Source: Carnobacterium iners (GTDB taxonomy: Bacteria > Bacillota > Bacilli > Lactobacillales > Carnobacteriaceae). Taken from it: a stretch of 64,000 bases of DNA. The notes under the pieces were generated by a model. It saw nothing but the letters and a program-made list of their open reading frames with translations. It searched no databases and was not told the origin of the DNA. Positions 17,901-26,185 of this stretch are shown here, in pieces (the first letter of the stretch is position 1; every line of letters begins with the position of its first letter). The DNA is taken from NCBI RefSeq assembly GCF_900177385.1, contig NZ_FXBJ01000002.1, positions 186,001-250,000 of the forward strand, written 5' to 3'. Made by a program: the position numbers and the translations under genes.

Positions 17901-17945
17901 AAAAAGCCTTCTAGAAAACTGTTTGTTTTCTAGAAGGCTTTTTTT
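17901..17945 (+). terminator. Terminator of the fasciclin gene
   Basis: Perfect 19-base arms AAAAAGCCTTCTAGAAAAC / GTTTTCTAGAAGGCTTTTT with a 5-base loop, followed by T-rich sequence. Confidence 0.92.
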
Positions 17946-18001
17946 ATATATGAAATTCTATTTATCATAATGAGTTCTTATTTGGTAGACGTGAGATAAA
18001 A

Positions 18002-18061
18002 AAATAAGCCGTTAAAACGTGTTAAAGATGCTTTCGCATTAACGTTTTAACGACCTTATTT
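18002..18061 (-). terminator. Terminator of ssrA
   Basis: Long arms AAATAAGCCGTTAAAACGT / ACGTTTTAACGACCTTATTT, followed on the minus strand by T7. It lies about 12 bases past the 3' end of tmRNA. Confidence 0.85.
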
Positions 18062-18072
18062 AATGAATAATA

Positions 18073-18436
18073 TGGAGACGGCGGGAGTCGAACCCGCGTC
18101 CAAATATATCGGCACCTAGATGTCTACGCTCATAGTTATGTTACTTAAAGTTTCGCTTTGTATCAGCCACACAACCGGCATCATACTTTGCTAGTCTGAT
18201 GATCTCTTCTAAAACTTGCAGACGGAAAGTTTTAGCGTATCCCACTAATTATAGGACCCTTGCTCGAGCACATGGGTGATGCCGAGAGGATCTACACTAA
18301 GCTGTTATTACGCAGCTAAAGCGTAAGAGTTATTATTGTTTTTAGCAGTTATTTTAACTGTAACGTTTTAACGTAGACGTAACCTACGAAGCGCAACCCA
18401 AGCTCGACCTATACCTGTCGAATCCGTAACGCCCCC
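18073..18436 (-). ncRNA. ssrA: Transfer-messenger RNA (tmRNA)
   Basis: The minus strand starts GGGGGCGTTACGGATTCGACAG and ends GGGTTCGACTCCCGCCGTCTCCA, so the tRNA-like acceptor, T-arm and encoded CCA are all present. Length is about 364 nt. The tag reading frame runs from GCT at 18344-18346 to tandem stops at 18305-18310 and encodes AKNNNNSYALAA, a typical Lactobacillales degradation tag. tmRNA with SmpB rescues stalled ribosomes. Here smpB is about 11 kb upstream rather than adjacent. The candidate promoter implies a 5' leader of about 60 bases that RNase P would remove. Confidence 0.97.
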
Positions 18437-18505
18437 GAATGGGAAGTGTATACAGAGAATGTAAAGTTACTTCTTGAATCCATTACTGATTAACTCTCAC
18501 TGGTT

Positions 18506-18533
18506 AGTATAACATAAATTTAATTAAGTTGAA
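18506..18533 (-). promoter_or_regulatory. Candidate ssrA promoter
   Basis: Minus strand TTCAAC (18528-18533), a 16-base spacer, TATACT (18506-18511). The left target duplication of the IS begins only 10 bases upstream of the -35 box, so the element stops just short of the promoter. Confidence 0.5.
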
Positions 18534-18654
18534 ATAAAAACTACTAGATAGTTTGTGTCAAGTTTTTCTCGAGCGTCCTATTACCATGCTAGTTTAGACG
18601 TTTTATTCTTGTACACTCATCAGCTACCGCACGGCTACGCCGCTTGCTGGCCCA

Positions 18655-18700
18655 TCTTTTGGGAGAAGGTTCCTAAAACCAGGAACCTTCTCCCAAAAGA
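18655..18700. terminator. Strong hairpin inside the IS, after the transposase
   Basis: Perfect 20-base arms TCTTTTGGGAGAAGGTTCCT / AGGAACCTTCTCCCAAAAGA with a 6-base loop, just past the transposase stop. No long T-run follows on the minus strand. It probably ends or attenuates transposase transcription before ssrA and blocks transcripts entering from outside. Confidence 0.6.
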
Positions 18701-18706
18701 CAGGAA

Positions 18707-20116
18707 TTAACGAAAACTTTTAATTAATTGTCCTATTGCTGATGAACGGGAGGCATATAACGGAATAGTCCCATTTTTTGCCCCGACTGACTGCCGTGTT
18801 TTCTCATGCAATAACGACGATAAACGAACCGTTTGGTTTAACTTACGTTGATTTCTCGCACTTCTATTTTGTTGGTGAAGATAGGCTTCACGCAAGGTGT
18901 GATTAAACATCCCTTGTTTTACCTTTACCATAGCTTCGCAACCTTCTGCGCTCCAATGCATTCCTCGCTTTTTCATACGAAAAGAGATACGTCGTTGATT
19001 GGACTCCATTGCGCCTAAACCTCTTGCGTCCTTCTGCGCTTGTTCTACTTTTTCGCGCCAATCGAAAATTCGATCCCAATTTCGTACTACATAGGTTCGA
19101 AATGTAGTCAGTTTTTCCACTGCAGAAGTTTCATCTAGCGTACTTTCATACGTATCCAACCAAATAGTTAACTGATCTAAATCATGCGTCTTTAATGCTT
19201 GTTTGACCTGCTGTTTAAAAATGGTAGTTTTCACGCCAAATGCACGGTTTAACCCTTGAAAAACATGATAAGAGTCTAGCTGATTTAAAACAGGGTAGTT
19301 CGATTGAGAAAAAGCTTCTTGGAATTTGTCTGCGGTATACCCTTGTCCGCCGTCACTATTTGTAATGATTTGAGCTTGTTGTAAGGCATAATGATTCGCT
19401 GTAAAGGCTTGAATCTCTGCCCAAAAACCAGCGGTTTTTTTAGTCGTCATAATGGCTTTGGGTTCCTTTAAAGAGACGCGTTTTCCATTTTTATTCCAGC
19501 CTTCATAAAGGATGGCATGACGAACTTCTAAGCTCTTTTTCTTTTTTGTCCCACGGACAAAAACTCCATCAGCCTCGGCATAAAGATAGTCTACCTTTTT
19601 TCCTTCCGGCAACTCAGCTGATTCTTCTAGTTCCAATACGCTCTCTTCATCTTCACGTGCTTGTGCGGATCCAACGCGTTTGAGAAGACTACCGACTGTT
19701 TGATGACTAATCGTAACAGCTGTCCATTCATTTAACATATCTGCAGTATCTCTATAAGTAACTTTACTCGCCAACTCTGCCACTTTTACTTCTACTAATG
19801 GACTATGGCGTTGATATTTCCGAATACCTAGCCAGTCATCTAGCGGATAATGATTTTGACTCTCTTGATCTATCATCAAGGTACGACAATAACGAACAGA
19901 CCCAAAAATAAACTGAACGGTTTTCCAATCTTCTCGTTTCACTTTCCAACCTTCCTCTTGTTTCTGCTCTTTGATTACCTGATTGAGATGAGTGAAGACA
20001 TCTCCTACTAATTCAGCGAATACTTCATACATACAGACTTGAATAGCTTCTTCTGTCTCTATTAAATTGCTTGAATCCTTTATTATTTGGTAAACCTTTG
20101 ATATAATCTTATTCAT
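18707..20116 (-). CDS. ISLre2 family (UPF0236) transposase
   Basis: A 469-residue transposase. Features include FGSVRYCRTLM, YLYAEADGVFVRG with an acidic residue of the likely catalytic core, IITNSDGGQGYTADKF, LDSYHVFQGLNRAFG and the C-terminal GAMESNQRRISFRMKKRGMHWSAEG. These are hallmarks of the ISLre2/UPF0236 group. The frame is intact and full length. The start at 20116 follows AAAGAGG at 7 bases; an upstream in-frame codon at 20152 has no ribosome binding site. Confidence 0.92.
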   Translation of the reverse strand: MNKIISKVYQIIKDSSNLIETEEAIQVCMYEVFAELVGDVFTHLNQVIKEQKQEEGWKVKREDWKTVQFIFGSVRYCRTLMIDQESQNHYPLDDWLGIRKYQRHSPLVEVKVAELASKVTYRDTADMLNEWTAVTISHQTVGSLLKRVGSAQAREDEESVLELEESAELPEGKKVDYLYAEADGVFVRGTKKKKSLEVRHAILYEGWNKNGKRVSLKEPKAIMTTKKTAGFWAEIQAFTANHYALQQAQIITNSDGGQGYTADKFQEAFSQSNYPVLNQLDSYHVFQGLNRAFGVKTTIFKQQVKQALKTHDLDQLTIWLDTYESTLDETSAVEKLTTFRTYVVRNWDRIFDWREKVEQAQKDARGLGAMESNQRRISFRMKKRGMHWSAEGCEAMVKVKQGMFNHTLREAYLHQQNRSARNQRKLNQTVRLSSLLHEKTRQSVGAKNGTIPLYASRSSAIGQLIKSFR

Positions 20117-20241
20117 AAGAAGGCCTCTTTCATTTATGTATTTGCCGCTCAAGCATACATTTATGATAGAACGTCTTCTTTCTTTTTGCTAGTAAAAAAT
20201 AATAGTATCTCGAGAACTATTTTACACATACTACTAGATAG

Positions 20242-20541
20242 ATACTTGCATTCTTTTCTTTTGATAAAATAAGTGATAAAGATTTAAAAACGATAAAAGA
20301 TAGTAGCTATAGAATAGCTTAAAATTTATTTATCTACTTATTATAAAAATGACACATCTTTATTTATAAATTTCCCAATAATTTCTTTTGGCTCATTGTC
20401 AGGATCAAGAAAAAAATAACTCACCTGTTCAAATAAATAGATAATACAGTCTATCTACCTTTCTTAACAGAAGAAAATAAAAGATGAAAGATAAAAACCC
20501 TCATAAAAAAAGGGCTTTTATCTTTAAATTAATTTAACTTT
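20242..20541. other. Intergenic stretch between IS and MFS gene
   Basis: No gene is evident. A strong terminator-type hairpin for the MFS gene lies at 20487-20525 (arms AAAGATAAAAACCC / GGGCTTTTATCTTT). A short minus-strand frame (20341-20451, containing YFFLDPDNEPKEIIGKFINK) reads like protein but has no start signal. It might be a gene remnant; I cannot assign it. Confidence 0.4.
20487..20525 (-). terminator. Terminator of the MFS transporter gene
   Basis: Arms AAAGATAAAAACCC and GGGCTTTTATCTTT around an A-rich loop. On the minus strand the arm ends in a T-rich stretch. Confidence 0.75.
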
Positions 20542-21825
20542 TTAATTAAAAGCAGCGACTTCATCTTCTTTAACGAAGCTAAAGACAATCATTCCGATTA
20601 CTAGTAGTGCAGCAGCTAGGTAGAAACCTAATTGCATTGAACCAAATTGGTCTGTAATCCAACCTGTTAAGAAAGGAGCAATAATTGAACTAGACATTCC
20701 GATAAAGTTATAAGCACTTAAAGCAGTAGATAAAGAACCTTTTGGTGCATTTTTAGCAACGAAAGCTACTAAAATAGGGTCTAATGCTAATTTACCAGTT
20801 AAACCATAAGCAATTAAAGCTACGATTAATAGTGTACGGTTTTCTACAAAAGCGATAGCAAAAATAGAAACCATTGCTACAGGAACTAACGTATAAACAA
20901 ATATTTTTGTACGTTTGTATTTATCTGATAAACGAGCAAATAATAATGCTCCAGGGATAGAAGCCCAAGGAACTAAAGAAGAAATAAAACCAACGCTTGT
21001 TCCTTCAAATCCACGTTCAACTTGTAAAAATTGTGGCAACCATGTTAATACTACAAAGAATCCGTAAAGCGAAGTAAAACATAAAACAAATGTTAGTACA
21101 AGATTACGATTTCTAAAGATAGCGCCTAAGGATACTTTTTTAACAACTTCAGCAGGATCGTTGTCGCCAGCTGTATCATCAGCAGCTTTTTGATCTTCTG
21201 GACGAACAACTTTTTCTTTTAGAAGAAAAAAGAATAATAAACCTACGATAACAGTTGGAATTGCCATAATTTTAAATGGTAATGTCCAGTGCTCTCCATT
21301 TTCTAAAACTAATTTACTTGAAATTAAGAATCCGGCAGAAGTACCTAACGCCATACCGCTATTAATGATAGCATTTCCAAGTGTTAGGTTCTTTGTTGGA
21401 ATTGCTTCAGTTGATAAGGCATATTGTGGACCGTAGTATGAACCTTGGCCTACACCTGTAAGAGCTCTAAAAATCATGAACATACCGAAACCTGAAACGA
21501 TCCCACTAAATAAAGTTGCGATTCCCATAAAAACAAAACCGATAGCAATAACCATTTTTCTACCATACTTATCGCCTATTACTCCAAATGGAATTTGCGT
21601 AATTGCGTAAGTTAAGAAAAACACACTACTAACTAAGCCTAATTGTGCATTACTTAAATCAAATTCTTTAGCAATTTGCGGCATGATAGGATTTAAGATT
21701 GTTCTATCTGCATACATTAATACCCATCCGAAGAAGAAAAGGGCTACTGTTTTCCACCAATATTTGTCTGATACATAAGTTGCCCCATTAACTACTCTGG
21801 GCTTTGTTTTAGTTAATTGTTCCAT
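20542..21825 (-). CDS. MFS transporter (anion:cation symporter-like)
   Basis: A 427-residue permease with twelve membrane helices. The MFS motif GVIGDKYGRKMVIAIG lies between helices 2 and 3, and MYADRTILNPIMPQIAKEF in helix 1 resembles the ACS family that takes up organic acids such as hexuronates, galactonate or phthalate. A long cytoplasmic loop (KVVRPEDQKAADDTAGDNDPAEVVKK) separates the halves. It is downstream of a decayed allD in the same direction, so the ancestral substrate may have been a ureide or an intermediate of allantoin breakdown; this is inference. The frame is intact and TGGAGG precedes the start. Confidence 0.85.
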   Translation of the reverse strand: MEQLTKTKPRVVNGATYVSDKYWWKTVALFFFGWVLMYADRTILNPIMPQIAKEFDLSNAQLGLVSSVFFLTYAITQIPFGVIGDKYGRKMVIAIGFVFMGIATLFSGIVSGFGMFMIFRALTGVGQGSYYGPQYALSTEAIPTKNLTLGNAIINSGMALGTSAGFLISSKLVLENGEHWTLPFKIMAIPTVIVGLLFFFLLKEKVVRPEDQKAADDTAGDNDPAEVVKKVSLGAIFRNRNLVLTFVLCFTSLYGFFVVLTWLPQFLQVERGFEGTSVGFISSLVPWASIPGALLFARLSDKYKRTKIFVYTLVPVAMVSIFAIAFVENRTLLIVALIAYGLTGKLALDPILVAFVAKNAPKGSLSTALSAYNFIGMSSSIIAPFLTGWITDQFGSMQLGFYLAAALLVIGMIVFSFVKEDEVAAFN

Positions 21826-21936
21826 TTCTTAATTCCTCCATATCTATGGTCTTGCTTAAAATAATTGCGTCTATCTATTTATCTATAAAAAGTTTATTTG
21901 GTACTATAAATCGAATAATCAAAAAAAATTTACCCG

Positions 21937-23006
21937 TTATCTTTCACTAAATGCATATGCTTTATCGTAATTATCAAAATGAATGGTCTCGCTTTTCAAA
22001 TAACCATAAATTTCTTTAACAATAGGAATGCCATCTTCTGAATATTTTTCAGCAACAATATTCGACATCTTGTTCGGATAAAGAACTCGATCAAAACCTT
22101 TAGCTGGTTTAACCCGTATCTAGCTCTTCTACCATTTTGTTGATATTTTTTTAAAATTCTGGTAAATCAGTGAAAACTTGAATTGATTAAAATATGCAAC
22201 TGTCCTAAATTACTACCAGCTGTAATATCCGTGTACATAGAAGAAACATTTTCACCAAATTGTAGTCCTAATAATGTACCAGATAAAATATCGACCATTA
22301 TCATTAGCTCATAACCTTTTGGTCCGGCAATTGGCAATTGTCCTTTAACATTATGTGGGTCTGTTGTTGGTGCTCTATTTTCATCGACTGCCCAAGTAGT
22401 TGGGATATCTACGTTACGTGATCGTGCATCTAAGGTTTCCCCCTAAGCTTGAATCGTTGTTGCCATATCAAAAAAACTGGCTTATGCTTTGCTCTAGGTG
22501 CAGCAAGTACAACCGGATTTGCTTCGAAATAAGGTTCTGCGCCACCAAATGGAACGACCATTGGACCTGATTGACAAACAGATAAAGAGATTAGATTTTG
22601 TTCAACTGCTTGTTCTACAAAATGCGCCATTGTACCGCTATGACAAATTTGATGGACACCAACAACTCCAATATCCGTCTCTTTAGCCAACTTTATACCT
22701 TCTTTTAAGGCTTCATTCGCAGTTACGTGTCCTACACCATTATCTACTTCAAAAACTCCCGTACTTGGACCTATTTGATTGAATTTAAATTTAGGAGTAA
22801 GATTAATGCCACCTTTTGAGATTCGTTCAGCGTAGTAATCTACACGAACTGCTCCGTGGGAATGAATCCCATGTGTATCTGAAAAAACGAGTGTCTCTGC
22901 AACTCCATTAGCGTGTTCTTTAGAAAGTCCCGCTTTTTTCAAGTTTAGCTTAAATCAATTGATGTAAGTCTTTTTCTGTTACCTTAACCATCTCTAACTC
23001 AGCCAT
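21937..23006 (-). pseudogene. allD: Decayed ureidoglycolate dehydrogenase (allD-like)
   Basis: Pieces of an Ldh2/AllD-type dehydrogenase are readable across about 1.07 kb. In order: MAELEMVKVTEKDLHQLI, then a stop and frame change; KAGLSKEHANGVAE; DTHGIHSHGAVRVDYYAERI; PMVVPFGGAEPYFEANP; a frameshift at a T7 run; DMATTIQA followed by TAG in place of the expected Trp; TLDARSRNVDIPTTWAVDE; GPKGYELMIMVDILSG; SNLGQLHILIN; more stops and shifts; and a C-terminus YPNKMSNIVAEKYSEDGIPI. AllD oxidises ureidoglycolate with NAD. HSHGAVRVxYYAERISKGG and PMVVPFGGAE fit AllD better than malate dehydrogenases. At least five lesions make it non-functional. Confidence 0.85.
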
Positions 23007-23368
23007 TAATTAGCCTACTTTCCATTTAATTTTTAGATTGTAGCTCTAGTTTTCTGACCAGACGTAGCATAATTACTCATAGCAACTAAATTTTTTCTGC
23101 TACTAGTGGTAAAAAAGAGTGTATAAAGTTCTATCTTTTTGCTTGACTTCTCTTTTTTTATTCCTCCTTTTGTTCAATCTTATTGAGATAAGCTATTTTT
23201 ATTTTTCGAATTATTTTGCATATCCTTTATTGTAAGCACTTTTCAGCCTAATTGCATTGTGCAAATAAGCTAAATCATCAGAACGTTATTTGTTCTATTT
23301 AAACAAGTACTCGCTGAGTTGTGCCTCTTATTCTTATAGCAAAGAGTAATATTTCGTGTAGAATACAC
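23007..23368. other. Intergenic stretch between allD remnant and group II intron
   Basis: AT-rich, with no gene visible on either strand. A weak A-rich/T-rich hairpin lies near 23110-23156. It is ancestral flanking DNA on the 3' exon side of the intron. Confidence 0.4.
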
Positions 23369-25227
23369 AATCGAGTAGGAGGAGCCTCACGGCTCCGACC
23401 TCTCACACCACCGTACGTACCGTTCGGTATACGGCGGTTCCATTTTATACTAAACATGTATTTTATCGTAATGCTCTACACAAGAGACTAGGCCAAATTG
23501 GGCAAGTCTCTTGTTTGTGATAGTCGTTGTTAAAATCCAAGAATAGGCAATACGTACGACACCCTTACTAGTGTGACTATTTTTATAGGCACTGTATTTG
23601 TCCATCCCTAATTTTATTAAGTTCTTTCGCCGATTCTTAGCTGTTTTCCATTTATGCCAAATACACATTCTGAGACGGACTCTCAAATGAGAGTCAATTT
23701 TCTTTAAAATGCTTTTCATTGAACCTATTTTATAGTAGTTTATCCACCCTCGAATCACTTGATTCAGTCGTTCCACTTGATATTTCGTATCAATACTCCA
23801 ATTCTTACGTGTAAGTACTTTAAGTTTATATCGAAAGTTTTCTACTGAGATTTTATGTGGTTTCGCTTGATAGGTTTTCTTATTAAAATCTCGGTAAAAA
23901 CCGAATCCTAAAAATTTCATTTCTGGATTATTTGGCTTCGTAATCTTAGATTTTGTACTATTGACAATCAATCCTAACTTTTCTTCGATAAATTTTGTAA
24001 CGGAACGCATCACTCTTCTCGCTGACATTTCACTCTTAACCATAATGATACAATCATCAGCGTAACGAACGAAACGGAGGTTTCGTTTTTCCAGTTCCTT
24101 ATCAAGTTCATTAAGCATGATATTGCTCAATAGCGGTGAAAGGTTCCCTCCTTGCGGAGTTCCAATGCTAGTATCTTGAATAATCCCATTAACTTGTACT
24201 CCACTGACAAGAAATTTACGAATCAGCGAAATTACATCTCCATCGGAGATTGTTCTAGAGACTAAATTCATCAATCGGTCATGTTGCACCGTATCAAAGA
24301 AACGTTCAAGATCGATATCAACAATCCAGTCATATCCTTCATTGAAGTACACTAACGCCTGATTAATCGCCATTTCAGCTTGACGGTTTGGTCGAAAACC
24401 GTAACTATAGTTACTAAAACCTTTATCGAATAAGGGAGTCAATACTTGTGCAATGGCTTGTTGAATCATACGGTCTTTAACTGTCGGGATTCCTAGTAAA
24501 CGAACATCACCATTTGGTTTAGGAATCTCCACTCGAAGAACGGGTGAGGTTTGGTAGTTTCTTTGACGAATCTGAGCCATAACTTCTTCTTTGTTTCGAA
24601 GAAAATATATTCCTAGCTCGTCAATTGTCATGCCATCCACACCTGCGACACCTTTATTTCGTCTTACTTGTTCGAATGCTACAGTCAAATTCTCTTTATC
24701 TAAGATACGCTCAAGGATTTTTCTTTCATACATGTTTGTTATTTCCTTTCCTTCTCGTGAAGTCGGTATCCACTTTCTCGTCTTTTGACCAGCGGTCTAT
24801 TTCCTCTTCCAATATTGATTTCCATAACGATAAAACGGTTCAGCCCTTCGCTCTGTCTAACTTTCACTAGCTGTCTTCACTACTACGGCTTCTGCTGACT
24901 TCTCCTGTCTCAGGCTTGTATCACTACAAGTTTTTGAAATAAGAACAGAAGACCTCCCCAGTTAAGGTGCGAACTCTTTCTCTCCATCTATCTGCCATAT
25001 CTACATCACACGATTGATACATTAGCTATTGGACTTCAGCTTCTTTTGCAACCTTATCCTCGTGCACTGCCTCCTATATGATTTCTGTTCGTCAGACCAG
25101 AGATTTGCCTCGAGCTTCCTTCAGATTCCACCTCACGGTGGACACCCTTGCTTTTAGCTACATGCTTACCGCTAATCGGTCGCACTCAGGACTTTCACCT
25201 GTTAGAGTTTGCCCATGCTGGGCGAAC
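23369..25227 (-). mobile_element. Group II intron
   Basis: About 1.86 kb on the minus strand. The 5' end reads GTTCGCCCAGCATGGGCAAA followed by CTCTAACAGGTGAAAGTCCTG, a typical domain I start. Downstream of the encoded maturase is a domain V-like hairpin (CCGCCGTATACC...GGTACGTACGGTGG), then a domain VI stem GGAGCCGTGAGGCTCC and the 3' end CCTACTCGATT. The 5' splice site lies directly after the T-run of a rho-independent terminator (25228-25253), an insertion preference best known for bacterial class C introns. The class itself is not established from the sequence I read. Confidence 0.88.
23450..24733 (-). CDS. ltrA: Group II intron reverse transcriptase/maturase
   Basis: A 427-residue intron-encoded protein. 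N-terminal RT blocks: NKGVAGVDGMTIDEL, VEIPKPNGDVRLLGIPTVKDRMIQQA, YSYGFRPNRQAEMAI, WIVDIDLERFFDTVQHDRL and TPQGGNLSPLLSNIML. The catalytic RFVRYADDCIIMV contains YADD. A maturase domain X follows (around 290-360, LNQVIRGWINYYKIGSM). No HNH endonuclease domain is present, so mobility would use pre-existing strand ends or single-stranded DNA. The frame is intact and GAAAGGAAATAAC precedes the ATG. Confidence 0.95.
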   Translation of the reverse strand: MYERKILERILDKENLTVAFEQVRRNKGVAGVDGMTIDELGIYFLRNKEEVMAQIRQRNYQTSPVLRVEIPKPNGDVRLLGIPTVKDRMIQQAIAQVLTPLFDKGFSNYSYGFRPNRQAEMAINQALVYFNEGYDWIVDIDLERFFDTVQHDRLMNLVSRTISDGDVISLIRKFLVSGVQVNGIIQDTSIGTPQGGNLSPLLSNIMLNELDKELEKRNLRFVRYADDCIIMVKSEMSARRVMRSVTKFIEEKLGLIVNSTKSKITKPNNPEMKFLGFGFYRDFNKKTYQAKPHKISVENFRYKLKVLTRKNWSIDTKYQVERLNQVIRGWINYYKIGSMKSILKKIDSHLRVRLRMCIWHKWKTAKNRRKNLIKLGMDKYSAYKNSHTSKGVVRIAYSWILTTTITNKRLAQFGLVSCVEHYDKIHV

Positions 25228-25253
25228 AAAAAAAGGAGTAAAAAAATTACTCC
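25228..25253 (-). terminator. Terminator of the HAD gene; intron insertion site
   Basis: On the minus strand GGAGTAA-N5-TTACTCC is followed by T7; the next base is the first of the group II intron. It lies about 120 bases past the HAD gene. Confidence 0.75.
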
Positions 25254-25375
25254 AGTAGATAAACAGTTATTTTTAATTTTTTCTAATTCGTAAAAATATC
25301 CAGCTAACTACTTTTACTATCAGATTTTTTTGGCCTATGTTAAAGTACTTCTCTCTCTTTTGAATCGCAAGAACT

Positions 25376-26152
25376 CTAAATTAAATCAAAATAGGATAAC
25401 CCTTCAATTATGCCACCTTTAGTATTTTCAGAAGTAACGTAACTAGCTTGTTCCTTCAAAGCAGGTAATCCATTGGCCATAACAATACTAAAATCGACGT
25501 GTTCAAGCATTTCAACATCATTTGACCCATCTCCAAATGCATAGGTAGTAAGGTGCTCTAAGTCCGTTTTCTTCATTAATTCTTTAATACCCGTAGCTTT
25601 AGAATTTCCTTTTGGGATAGTATCTATACTATAGGGCGTATTACGATAAAAAGATAATTCTGGAAATTGTTCTCTAAAATAAACATCTTCTATTGTATTT
25701 GTACTCAGAATTAGCGCCATTAGTATTTCTTCTGTTAAATGCAAAGAATGATCTATTAATGAAATAGGTGCATGAATAAACGCGTATGCTTCTTTTAAGG
25801 CAGTTGTTTGCCTAGTCGCTCGGATTTTATTCGCTGTGTAAAATGACAAAGCAAAATCTCGTTCTTGCGTAGCTTGTTTTAAACGCACAAGTGTATCCGT
25901 AGAAATACTACTACGGTATACTTCTTTTCCTTGATACACAATATATTGACCATTGAGAGCAATAAAAGAGTCAATGGTCGTTGACTCTAAAATAAATTGA
26001 ATTTCTAGCGGGCTGCGACCTGTTGCGATAAAAGGGATATGTCCATTAGCTTGCATTTGCTCGAATGCCTTTACTACTTCAGGTTCAATTTTTGATTCCC
26101 TATTTAATAACGTACCGTCTAAATCAAAAAATACAAATGATTTTGGATTCAC
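25376..26152 (-). CDS. Cof-type HAD family phosphatase
   Basis: A 258-residue HAD hydrolase of the Cof/YidA group. Motif I FFDLDGTLLNRESKI gives the nucleophile Asp, motif II is in FIATGRSP, motif III is the lysine in PKGNSKATGIKELM, and motif IV is YAFGDGSNDVEMLEHVDFSIVMANG. Such enzymes dephosphorylate sugar phosphates or cofactors such as FMN or PLP. The start is GTG behind TAAAGGAG. It lies 33 bases downstream of a histidine phosphatase gene and probably shares its transcript. Confidence 0.9.
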   Translation of the reverse strand: MNPKSFVFFDLDGTLLNRESKIEPEVVKAFEQMQANGHIPFIATGRSPLEIQFILESTTIDSFIALNGQYIVYQGKEVYRSSISTDTLVRLKQATQERDFALSFYTANKIRATRQTTALKEAYAFIHAPISLIDHSLHLTEEILMALILSTNTIEDVYFREQFPELSFYRNTPYSIDTIPKGNSKATGIKELMKKTDLEHLTTYAFGDGSNDVEMLEHVDFSIVMANGLPALKEQASYVTSENTKGGIIEGLSYFDLI

Positions 26153-26185
26153 GTTTGTTGTCTCCTTTAAGATTTATGTGCTCTT

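Larger units (their letters stand above)
18552..20232 (-). mobile_element. ISLre2-family insertion sequence
   Basis: About 1.68 kb holding one transposase gene. The repeat ACTAGATAG occurs immediately outside both ends (18543-18551 and 20233-20241), a 9-base target duplication as expected for this family. The ends carry imperfect inverted repeats: the left end reads TTTGTGTCAAGTTTTTCTCG and the reverse complement of the right end AGTATGTGTAAAATAGTTCTCG, sharing TGTGT and CTCGAG. Exact end bases are uncertain by 2-3 positions. The intact frame and clean duplication suggest a recent insertion. Confidence 0.88.

Noticed and set aside
18660-18700. Possible CRISPR-like or REP-type repeat from the strong hairpin
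   Set aside because: It is a single inverted repeat inside an IS with no repeated spacer pattern.
20341-20451. Short minus-strand frame with YFFLDPDNEPKEIIGKFINK that reads like real protein
   Set aside because: No start codon with a ribosome binding site, only about 36 codons and no recognised family; it may be a remnant but cannot be supported as a gene.
21937-23006. Annotation of the 22430-22942 frame as an intact small malate/lactate dehydrogenase
   Set aside because: Clear coding similarity continues on both sides in other frames with several stops, so it is a fragment of a decayed gene.
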